Below the pieces are notes generated by a model. The model ran no database searches and had not been told where the DNA came from. It saw nothing but the letters and a program-made list of their open reading frames with translations. The translations under genes were made by a program, and so were the position numbers. Positions 11,401 to 23,400 of a stretch of DNA of 64,000 bases are shown in pieces. Source of the DNA: Branchinecta lynchi (taxonomy: Eukaryota; Arthropoda; Branchiopoda; Anostraca; Branchinectidae); contig JAKZAP010000001.1 of NCBI GenBank assembly GCA_023053575.1, forward strand, positions 30,770,533 to 30,834,532, read 5' to 3'. Every line of letters begins with the position of its first letter. Positions within the stretch are counted from its first letter, which is position 1.

Positions 11401-14400
11401 CTTGAAGACCCGCTTAAAATGTTCCCTTATTCACGAATAATCGATTTTCAAATAGTGTAGTTTCCGTGTGATTTGTGATACCTCTATAAGCCTTACGAGA
11501 AAGATTTATTACTTTTATTTTGTTCCGACAGTAAGCAGTCATCACCAACCTCACCACTGCCCACTGAAAAGCCGCGTTTGTGTTGAGATTAAAACTTCCC
11601 TCGTCATCGTAGAATTTACGCTGTGGGGACGGCCGCAGATATTCTGAACGTCATAACTAGAGCAGATAGTGGAAAGTGAACAAGAGCTACGAGCTCATAT
11701 GGCACTTGTACGAGTAGGCTGTACAAGAAAGTAGATGAGAACGTCACAAAATACACCCGCCATCCAAAAATGCGGTTCGGAAATAGAAATAGGATATTTA
11801 GTTTCACTCATTTATGAGCAGTTCCGGCATCGTCTCGATTGTCTGTAGCAAATGCACATGACTGTTCAAACTTTCATCCCAATAAATCCATTTGTTTGAT
11901 CCCTAGATGTGCTTCACGATTTCCGGTACTCACTCTATCTCCACCTACCGTGGCCGAAACTGGTTCGGAATAAAAACAAGAGCTACGAGCTCATATGGCA
12001 CTTGTACGAGTAGGCTGTACAAGAAAGTAGATGAGAACCTCACAAAATACACCCGCCATCCAAAAATGCGGTTCGGAAATAGAAATAGGATATTTAGTTT
12101 CACTCATTTCTGAGCAGTTCCGGCATCGTCTCAATTGTCTGCAGCAAATGCACATGACTGTTCAAACTTTCATCCCAATAAATCCATTTGTTTGATCCCT
12201 AGACGTGCTACACGATTTCCGGTACTCACTCTATCTCCACCTACCGTGGCCGAATAAGTTCCATCCCGATCGCTGCACTCTAAGCGTTTGTCAAGATTTC
12301 TGGTTCCCTCCACCAGCCCCCCCCCCCCCCAGTGACATCGGATCCGGTCCGGATTTAAGCTAAATATCAACTTTCATCAAGATCCGACCAACCGTTCGCA
12401 AGTTAAAAATACCTCAATTTTGGCTTCCCCGTCCCTCCACCCCCCCCCCCCCCCCAGATGGTCAGATCGGGGAAGTGACTATTTCCTATTTAATCTGGTC
12501 GGGTCCTTGGCATGCTTGCCAATTTTCATTGTCCTAGCACATCAGGAAGCATCGAACTCGCGGGATCACTAGAAATTAGGATTCCCCCCCCCAACTCCCC
12601 CAAAGTGAGCGGATCCGTTCCGGTTATGTCAGTCAGGTATCTAGGACTCGTGCTTGTTCTTTCTACCAAGTTTCATCCGGATCTCTCCACTCTGAGCGTT
12701 TTTCAAGATTTCCGGTTTCCCCTTCCAACTCCCCCCAATGTCACCGGCGTCTGAGACATGAGGTCCTTCCATATATCAAGTTTCGTTAAGATCCGACGAC
12801 CCGTTCGTAAGCTGAAAATATTTAATTTTTCCAAATTTTTCCGGATTCCCCGTCCCTCCACTCCCCTCAAGACCCACCCCCAAGATTCATCGGATCCGGT
12901 CCGGACTCGAAATGAGACATCTGAGACACGAGATCTTTCCAGATATCAAGTTTCATTAAGATCCGATCACCCGTTCGAAAGTGATGAATGTCCCTATTTT
13001 CCGGATTCCGCCCCCTCCCCCACGATGGTCGGATCGGGCAAGTGACTATTTCCAACTTAGTCTGGTCGGGTCCCTGATATGCCTGCGAAGTTTCATCGTC
13101 CTAGCTTGCGTGGAAGTGCCCAAACTATTATTTATGTTTCTTGACTATGTCCAGGTTAATCAGGTCGTCAATCTTTTAACAATATATACTCCCGCATACG
13201 CTCCCTAATACATCCAATATTCCTGACAAGTTCCATTATCCTAACAATGTAATTTGTTTAGATTATCCACTTTGTTCGTACTCCCGCATTCGCTCTCTCA
13301 TACATGGACTCGTGGCTCAGTTGGTAGAGCGTTGGACTTTCAACTCAAAGGTTCCTGGTTCGCTCCCGCATTCGGGAAGCCCTTTTTTTTTCCTACTTTT
13401 CGCTCCACTTTTGCTTTATAGTTTCCGGACTCCCGGATCCGGGGAAAGTCGGATTGAAGAAATGATTAATTTTAAGTTGAGCTGGTCCGGTCCCTCATAT
13501 GCCTGCCAAGTTTCATCGTCCTAGCTTATCTGGAAGTGCCCGAACTAGCAAAACCGGGACCGACAGACCGACTGACGGACAGAAATTACAATCGCTATAT
13601 GGCACTTGAGTAAGCTCAAGTGCCATAAAAACCGACCACCTAAAGCATCTTCGTGTATACCATCTATCAAGTTTCACTAGAATCTGAGCATTTTTGGAAA
13701 GTTCTGGTACCCCCCCCCCCTCCCACCAACGTTGCCGGAGCCGGTTCGGGCCCAATCTCTTAATTCCCTGTTCCTGTCCATCAAGTTTGACTGCAGTTGG
13801 AGCATAGCCTATCTGCAAGTTTCCAGTACCCCCCCCTACCTTGGCCGAATCCGGCCCGGACGCCAAATAACAAATCTAGGCCGCATAAACTCGGCACTGT
13901 CGAGTTTGCATCTCATTCGGTCCATCCGTTTGGTTTTTGTGCATGTCAAAGTCCCCCCACCCCCAATTCCCCTAATCGTGGTCGCATATGGTTCGAACGC
14001 ATGTTTTACATGTCGAGGCCATCGATTCGTATCACCCATGAAGTTTCACTCGAATCAGACCACTCGTTCGCAATTTATAGAAGTCAATTTCCATATTTCT
14101 CTTCTCTTGCTCCCCAAAAAATGCTCGGATCTAGGAACGGAAGTTTCCGGGGGTATGTTGTGTCAGGTTCTTAAGTCAAGATAATTCGGGTCGATAATAT
14201 GCCTGCAAAGTTTCGTTGTCGTTTTACATCTGGAACTATTCTAACTCACGACTACCGGAATTCCAGGAAACCCCCTCCAACTCCCCCCACAGAGCCCCGA
14301 AACCATCTGGCTCCGTCAATTTCATCTAGGCCCAATGCTTGTTCCATCCATTAAGTTTCGTCCCAATCCCTCTGCTTTTAGAGTTTCTTGAGTTTTCCAC

Positions 14401-17400
14401 CCCCCCCCCCCCCCCCCATCCCCACAGGTATCGGACCCGACCCGGACGTGACACTGATCGTCCGAGGCGATAGCTCACCAGACAAGTTTCATTCAAATCC
14501 GATCCCCCGTTCAAAAGTTATGCACGCCACTAGATTCCGGACTCCCCATCCAACCACTCCCCCCCACGATGGTCGGGTCGGGGAAACTGCTGTTCTCAAG
14601 TCAATCTGTTCGGATCCCTGACATACCTGCCAAGTTTCACCGCCCTAGGACATCAGGAAGTATGCCGAGCTCGCGGGATCGCTAGAAATCCGGACCCCCA
14701 CCCCAACTCCCCCACAGTGCCCTGATCCGGTCCGGTTATGTCAATGACGTGTCTAGGACCTGTGCTTGTTTTTCCCACCAAGTTTCATCCCGATCCCTCC
14801 ACTTTAAGCGTTTCTCAAAATATCCGGTTCCCTCCTCCAACTCCCCCCAGTGTCATCGGATCCGGCCCGGATTTAAAGTGAGATGTCTGAGACACGAGGT
14901 CATCCTAAATATCAATTTTCATCAAGATCCGATCACCCGTTCGCAAGCTAAAAATACCTCAAATTTTGGCTTCACCCTCCCTCCACTCCCCCCCCCACCC
15001 CCCAGATGGTCGAATCGGGAAATTGACGATTACCTATTTAATCTGGTCAGGTCCCAGACATGCCTGTCAATTTCCATCGTCCCAGCACATCAGGAAGCAC
15101 GGAACTCGCGGGGATCACTAAAAATTCGGACTTCTCCCCCCCCCCCCAACTCCCCCAAAGTGAGCGGATCCGTTCCGGCTATATCAGTCACGTATCTAGG
15201 ACTTTTGCTTGTACTTTCCACCAAGTTTCATCCGGATCCCTCCACTCTAAGTGTTTTCCAAGATTTCCGGTTTCCCCCTCCAACTCCCCCCAGTGTCACC
15301 GGATCCGGTCTGGATTTAAAATGGAGGGTCTGAGACACGAAGTCCTTCCGTATATCAAGTTTCATTAAGATCCGATCACCCGTTCGTAAGCTAAAAATAT
15401 CTAATTTTTCCTATTTTTTCCGGATTCCCCCTCCCTCCACTCCCCTCCAGATGGTCGGATCGAGGAAATGACAATTTCTAATTTAATCTGGTCCAGTTCC
15501 TGATATGCCTGCCAAGTTTCATCGTCCTAGCTTATCTGGAAGTGCCCGAACTAGCAAAACCGGGACCGACAGACCGACTGACGGACAGAAATTACAATCG
15601 CTATATGGCACTTGAGTAAGCTCAAGTGCCATAAAAAATCCCTTTGCAGAATCCAAATAATTCAGTGTATTCAACTAAATGACACACAAATAAGTTGGCT
15701 TTTCAGTTAAACTTTAAGCTTATTTAATGATCAAACTTATGACTACGGCACCAAGAGAATCTTTGCTCAGAAGAGAAGAAATATTGTCGAACAAAAATGC
15801 AAACTGACCACCAAAAAAACACCTCGTTACTGGTATCTGTGCCATGGGAGCCTATTTTGACGTCACAAAGATTCATCCCCGACAATCACAATAAACTGAA
15901 AAAAAAGGCCTGCGTGTCATGCTTCGGTAATTGCTAGGGGGTGGCTTATTTTGCATCCCTAGAATTAAAGGACACCTGAACAATGAAACCATACTTGAAC
16001 ACACCACGGAGAATGCATTTACATACATTGCCACGGAGAGCATTCTTCTCCTTAGCGTGATGTTTTCAAAATAGGGATGTTTGTTTCTGGAGGTTTGCAC
16101 ATGCAGACTCCAAGACAAAAAGTGCAATTCATTCAAATCTTGTGCAGCGCTGGCCGGATCATATTGGAATTTCTTCTAGATGTACGTTTGGGCTTAACTG
16201 GTTAAAAAATATTCCAGAAGAACGGTTGATTGGAGACATTAGTTCATTTCTAGAATTGTTCGGTACTGAAATAAGGACAGATGTAAAATGGACCAAAAAA
16301 CATAGCTTGGAAACGGTATTTCGTATTTGGATTGGGTTTTCTGCAGGCAATGTTAACGGAAGTCATACAGATAGGGATGATACTTGGTACTCTTCATTCA
16401 GGTGTCCTTTAAAAGAGGGAATAAAGAAACACATACCTGGTTGTGATTTCGCACCAAGCGAGGGCATTGAGGAAAGAGTAGGAATAACTACAGGAATCGG
16501 TGGCACAATTGGCGCAAAGGCTGACGGCTGAGCTGGAATACCGGCACGCACTGCAGAAATGCCGTATGAAGGTAAAGGAGTAGGTGGCACAGCAGCGGCT
16601 GCGATTGTCGGCGCCACAATAACAGGAGCAACTAGAAATATTAGTGTTGAAGTAGAGCTGATCATTCGTTGACGACGGTTGCCGGAAGTGCGACCGAAAC
16701 ATCCAAAATTTGTCATCCAAAGTTTATCCCTAGTTAAAAATTTTAGAGGGATATTTAGCCAAAATACCGAAAATCTCGTCAAAACTGGTAAACTTAACCT
16801 ATACCAAAATCCCTACACTAGTATCCGACTGATGTGATGCAGGAGCCAGCGCCCGCCCTTCTCGATTGGCTTTTAAGTCCTCCCCGTCTTCCAAGGGGAA
16901 TCAATCGATATGCAACAAATGCATAGGACCATACTTTGCGTTTCTTTGGGAATAGGGGACAGACGGTAGCAGCCGCACATCTGCTGTCAGACTGACAAGA
17001 ATACGATAACTTAAAGGACGCCTCGCCCTAGTTACTCTTCAACTTACAGTATTTTAAAATATTCGAATACTTTAAAACTAGGTTGTGCTTTCAATAAATA
17101 ACCCACGGTTCTGGCTGTTTTAAGCCTTTTCCGAGACCCGTTGACTTATAGCGAAGACAGGAAAACAATTGACATAACCGTTTTTTCTGATGGAAAAACT
17201 TCTAGCAGACAACCGCCGACAGCGAGATACAAATCGAAGGTAGCAAAACACGGCAAGTGACAAAATCCTGTTAGTGGTTGGAATGTACCGTACGAAATTG
17301 GGGTGTCCGGGTTTAGAAATATATGGATTGGTTATGGAAGTTGGTTGCGTTAGTATAGGTAAGAGAGGTCCTTTAAAGAGAAGGAGTAGTCGGTTATATA

Positions 17401-20400
17401 TTTAGAGTACATTCATAAGTAATAGTAAAAAATGATTTCAGAGCTGTCGGTAAGTACGAAAGAACGGCCAATCAGAGCGTCGGAAAAATGGCATACTAGC
17501 CCGTACAGGAACTTCAAGCGAAACGTCAAACCAAGAAAACTCTGTGACTGGACTATCCGGGAGAGCCTGCTCGTTCGCAAGAAACAAAGAATACATTTCT
17601 GCTTTATCAATTCAATTTTCAATTCAGTTAGATTTTTTAGAACCATTCACGGACTAGCCGAATTTTCGTTTTTTTCTCAACAAAAACAGATCTTGGGAAA
17701 ATAAAAAATAAGGACAATAATGCAGCTCACCTCCTAGTGCTAAATTATGTTATGACTCTCTTGTGTTTTTAACGTTTTAACTTGTTGTCCGATACCGAGT
17801 ATCTAACATACGTTTAGCGTGTACCCGAGCGGTTGGTACATATACTATACCGGTACTCTGATCTTAATCCTCGAAGGATTGGTTCGAACTGTGGAGGGGG
17901 AAGTTCGGATGGTAGGTCCTACATTCAATAAACAATATTTTAGAAAACACACTTATTTTTAATATTGATGTTCTGCATACATCGAATACATCTGTTAATC
18001 CAACGATCCTTAATCACTACTTTCTTAGGACCGACTTAAGCCTAACTGACTCTTAATACAAATACATTGGTCCTTATATACCTGCTTCTACTTAAATCAT
18101 TTCCACTCTTGGCTAGCTCTCAAAACAGGAAACATTTTTTAAGACGGCGTGAGGAAAAGCTACTTCGAGAAACGTGCTTCGAGAAAAAGGCACTTTGCAA
18201 GAGTTGTTATAAACATTTGGAATTAAATATTTCGTGTCGTTATACCTAGGGCAGTGCCAGGAGCCTGCCATTCTATGATGGTAAGGGATAGCGGGATCTT
18301 CCCTGGTATTTTGAAGTTGGGGAATAGCAGGCATTCTGGAAGAAAGTATGTATGAGGGTGGAGGGGGTCGAAGGGGACTGGAAATAGGAATTCATATCAA
18401 AGCTTTCAACTCACCAGAGTGAACAGGTGGCGCCACCACTGACGTCACAGCTTCTGCCGCCTGAACACTTGCTGTCGCTGCGGCAGCTGCTAGTGCTGTG
18501 GCAGTCGGGAGAGCCTGGCCGGAAGGAGGAGCTATGGACCCCTGGAAGAGACAAATTACTTTATTACTTTGAATTTACTAAACTTCACAGCAAACTGGCT
18601 TATAATGATAGGTTGAGGGATGATTCCCATCTCCGTGAGCTGACTCACAACGGCCGCAAGCGTGGTAAAATGCTTTTTGGAAGTTTGGTGACCTTAATCC
18701 TGTCATCAAAGTCCGACTTTCTGCTACCAGTGTTTTGCGATTTCTTTGTCATACTTTGTCATTTCTTGGTCAATCTGCTTGAAGCGTGCTACAAACGGAT
18801 TTTCCGTCGTCTGATCCGCCTCCCACCCCGAGAGAGCATTAGTCAGGCGTTTGTGCTCAACCACTGTCATATTTTCAACGAGATAGTGAGGAAATCTCGA
18901 GCATCGTTTGTTTTGAGGCTACGGCAGTCGAAGAATTGCCTTGTGGCGATGTTCTACTGTCTTCCTATCTGGCGACATCTGTTAAGTGATGATTACTTAG
19001 TGTTTTTGTATTTGTAGTGTAGTATATGGCGAAAGCTGAAATAAAGTTGAATCAATAAATAAACAAAGCTACGAGTATGACAAAGCTTCGATGACAGTTT
19101 CGAATGTGGCTGACATGGTTGAAATCTGCAGTAAGTTTTCGACGGACAGTGATGATGATGATGAAATTTTATGTACGCCATTAAGAAGACCAAGATAGCG
19201 CAGTATAGACAAATAAAAGACAAAGGCATAATAATGACTAAGACAGTCGGTCACGTGCCTCCATTAGATGGGTGCTTAGTCTAACTGAAACTGAGGAAGC
19301 GTATAGGGGGAGGGGCAGGAGATCGACGGGAATGGTGTTAATGGAGTACAGTGTGGTAACTAGGAACAGCACATCAGGGGCCCTTGACTGCACGCAAAGA
19401 TGCTGCCTACTAGGCTTTGAGTAGGGGTTGGGCATACCCAGTTCACATACAACAAACAAATACACTACAAATCAATAGGAAACGTTGTTCTTACCCCTGT
19501 TGGAGGCACAATTGCTCTTCCGACTCTCAGGTACTGTCCACCGAGGTCGAACAGGTTCATGGAAGCAATAGCGTCGTGAGCGGCTTGTGTCGTCTCGTAT
19601 TCGATGAACCCAAATCCCCGATGTTTGTTGCCAGACCCAGGGGCAGGTGCCAGTCGACAGCTAACAATCAAACCAAAGGCCTCAAAGACACTGGAAAAAA
19701 ACAAACATCCTTTAAACATTCTTTAGAAACCAAACAGCAACCCGTCAAACGCCTAGACCATGGTGAGATACATTCCCGAAACAACTAGAAGACTACACAG
19801 TTTCTTTTGTTCTCGTGACATGTGTCGGATACACCAATCGTGACTAAATCCAAACTGAAGCATGCCCAGATCTGCCGAAAGGTATGTGGATGCAAGGAGG
19901 CTTTGCAATGTCTGACTTCAGGTATTTCCATATTGTTCGTACAGAGCTTTAAAGCACTGAAAATCGTAAGTAATTTTCCCAACAAGATTGCATTTAGAAG
20001 AAAAAAAAATTAATAGTAATGTAAAACGATAATTAGATTTCTTGTCCTCTAGAGATTACGCTCGGTGTTCTAGTGGCACCAAGGCGATCCGCAGTAAAAT
20101 CAATTGCAGTCTCTAACGTAGGCATTGGAGGCTTAGGAAATAAGATTTAAGGTTTCTGAGGGATCCCAAACGAAAATATTCATCAGACTGTATTTACCCA
20201 ACGGATCCTAACACCAAGTTCGAACAAAATATCTCAACCACTTCGGCAGTACCGTGCTCACAGATAGACAGATGGACAAACTTTACAAAGTTATTGCTAT
20301 CCTGTTGCTAACCAATCAATGAGGTTTAATCCAAATAGCTAAAAGCTACAAGAGGAATACGAATTTACGAAATACACAGGCACGAAACAAATTAACTAAT

Positions 20401-23400
20401 ACACTTACAAGATGCGACCAGAAATAAATGATGGGATGAAACTACGTAAAAATTGGGCAGAAGAATTAGCGAACGCTAACGCTCGGTCCCAATAATATAA
20501 ATTTTTAATATCAAAAATTTTAGAATGCAAAAATAAAGTAAGCCAAGTAAAGAGAAGTTTATAAAAATCAAGTTCTGGCATTGGCATAGTTTGTTTTGTC
20601 GGGAGTCAAAACCTTGAAAGGGATAACGAGTGTTACGGATAGTATTAGGATATTAAATATCAAAGTTGACTCCGTTATCTGAAATAATGCGGGCTGAGAA
20701 AAGCAACTCCATATTTGGTAATAATTCAAGCCTCGGGACGATGGAAGTAGCCTTATCAGTTCCCTGTTGTTGAACATCCTCTTCCTGAGTTTTCAGGCAC
20801 GTTTGATCAGGACTTTGGTTTAATCTTTTACATGTAGCGACTGCGGTTAGCTCCTACGCAGTAAGCAAGAATAAGAATTTGATGTGAAGCTCGAAGCGAG
20901 CAGATGATTCTGAGAGTTGACTGTAGCGAGACATGTGTCTGTATTATGAGATTACCTTACGTGTTAACAGAAGCAAGTTGTACTAAAGGAATAAATAAAG
21001 TAAGTGACAAAAGAAAAGAACCGACCTCCCTAAACGAAAGACTACGATCCCTATACGCCTTCGAAGGTTGAATACTGCCGCCGCTCGAACGCTACCATAT
21101 AATGATCCCAAGTGGGACATAAATGCCGGTCGGAGTATAAAGAGTAATAACGACTATGGAAGGCGGATCGGGTCAAAAGACCCTCCTACATCACATGATA
21201 GAGAACCTGCTTAGTCAGGTGGTGCATTCACACCACCTGCTTTGTCACGTCCTCTGTCACGTGGTGTATTTACACCATGTGCTTTGTCACGTCCTCCGTC
21301 GTGTCGTGCAACTACACCACGTGATTTGTCACGTCCTCTGCCATGTGGTGTGAAGTGTTCACACCACGTGCTTTATCACGTCCTCTGTCACGTGGTGCAT
21401 TTACACCATGTGCTTTGTCACGTCCTCTGTCACGTGGTGCATTTACACCATGTGCTTTGTCACGTCCTATGTCACGTGATGCGAACACACCACCATGCTT
21501 TGTCACGTCCTCTATCTGGTGATGTAAATCCATCGCGTGACAATAGAGGTGCTTGGTCAGATGGTGACTTTCCACCACGTGTATTGTATCGCTGTGTAAA
21601 TACACCATGTGTTTTAGAAGTGGTGTATTGTAAAAATCAATGAATATTAAAGAGAAAGCGTTGTTTATCTGGCCGAACGGGGTCAAAACCTAGACTTTGC
21701 AGGAAACGCTTCTGCAAAACCGGTCTGAGTCCTTCATAATATCTCACATCACGTGCTTTGTAACGTCCTCTGTCACCTGCTTTGTCACGTGGTGTAAATA
21801 CACCACCTGCTTTGTCACGTCCTCTATCACCTGCTTTGTCACGTGATGTAAATACACCTGCAAAACCGGTCTGAAGTCCTTCATAATATCTCACATCACG
21901 TGCTTTGTCATGTCCTCTGTCACCTGCTTTATCACGTGGTGTAAATACACCACCTGCTTTGTCACGTCCTCTGTCACGTGGTGTAAATACACCACCTGCT
22001 TTGTTACGTCCTCTGTCACCTGCTTTGTCACGTGGTGTAAATACACCACCTGCTTTGTCACGTCCTCTGTCACCTGCTTTGTCACGTGGTGTAAATACAC
22101 CACCTGCTTTGTTACGTCCTCTGTCACCTGCTTTGTCACGTGGTGTAAATACACCACCTGCTTACTTTAGACCTACCCTGACCCTGATTTCCGTATCAGC
22201 CAAGAAACACACATTTTAGGGGTATTTCGAAATTTTAATTAGAAAATAACACCTGTTTTTCACTTTAGACTTGCGCCCGATCCGTATCCGTTCCCCTAGG
22301 GAAAGTTTTGTCATTTTTAGTCACCTTAGATTCTGGAACAAGTGCTTATTGTTTCAATTGAAAACTTACATTTTAAGGGTTAGGAGGGTTGGGTTTAAGG
22401 GGGATTTCAGGGTTAGGTTAAAAAACAAGTGTCATTTTATGATTCGAGTGTTCGAAATACCCCTAAAACGTGAGTTTCTTGGCTGACATGGCATTTTCAT
22501 TTTTAGGGTCTAGACCCTAGGGAAACGGGTCAAGGTAGGTCTAAAGTAAAAAAAAGTGTCATTTTCTGATTCAGAATGTCAAAATACCCCTCAAACGTGT
22601 GTTTCTTGGCTGATACAGCAATTTAATTGTTAGGGTCTAGACCCTAGGGAAATGGGTCAGGGCAGGTTTAAAGTAAAAAAAGTGTCATTTTCTGATTCAG
22701 AATGTTCGAAATACCCCTCAAACTTGTGTTTCTTGGCTGATACAGCATTTTAATTTTAAATTGTTAGGGTCTAGACCCTAGGGAAACGGGTCAGGGGCAG
22801 GTTTAAGGTAAAAAAAAAAGTGTCATTTTCTGATTCAGAATGTTCGAAATACCCCTCAAAACTTGTGTTTCTTGGCTGATACAGCATTTTAATTTTTAGG
22901 GTCTAGACATTTATTCAAACAATGTTTACACGGATACGTCAGCTCTGATTTTTCATCAGCGATATTTCGGCCCTTCTTGGCAAGGGTCCTCGTCAGGCTG
23001 TCAATCTTCTTGTTCAACTTCGGGGAAGGAAACAAACCTGTAACAAATAACTGAAGCTTCTACCGACTATAAATATCTTATTAAGGTAAATTATCTTCAA
23101 GTACCAGTATAATGAAAAAACTAGTCCTGAGATTTAATTTTTGACAACGACGCTGTTTTTGCTGCATGATTGGGGCGATGACAGGAAAGGGTTTTTTCTG
23201 CATTTTTATCAACTTCGGTTTTTTTCATTAATAAGGGGCTGAAAACTTAAATATTATTGTATTAATGACCTCGTTCTACGTTTCTATTATGAAATTTATT
23301 TTTTCCGTGCAGTGATTATTCAAAGTAATAGATTCAGGCAAGTATTCATAATAGAAACGTAGAACGAGGTCATTAATACAATAATATTTAAGTTTTCAGC

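Larger units (their letters stand above)
11335..15716. mobile_element. Host MITE interrupted by a C-rich array element
   Basis: Ends AAAGTTTAACTGAAAAG (left, about 11,338) and CTTTTCAGTTAAACTTT (right, about 15,698) form an inverted pair. Left part 11,430-11,675 and right part 15,636-15,716 match the segment 62,580-62,820, which lacks the 3.96-kb insertion. The inserted block is 11,676-15,635. Without the insert the element would be about 430 bp. No ORF. Confidence 0.65.

Noticed and set aside
13306..13377. Functional tRNA-Glu gene
   Set aside because: Acceptor and T stems do not pair and box B is degenerate; only the D-arm and part of the anticodon arm are tRNA-like.
14749..15333. 194-codon plus-strand frame and similar Pro/Ser-rich frames in 12.5-15.4 kb
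   Set aside because: These are translations of C-rich tracts in the modular repeat; the same modules elsewhere are broken in that frame.
21900..22165. Regular palindromic repeats resembling a CRISPR array
   Set aside because: No unique spacers, no cas genes, and the context is a eukaryotic intron. It is a satellite-like array inside a foldback element.
22375..22420. Interstitial telomere tract
   Set aside because: Only loosely TTAGGG-like, short, and part of a repeated element unit; no run of exact hexamers.
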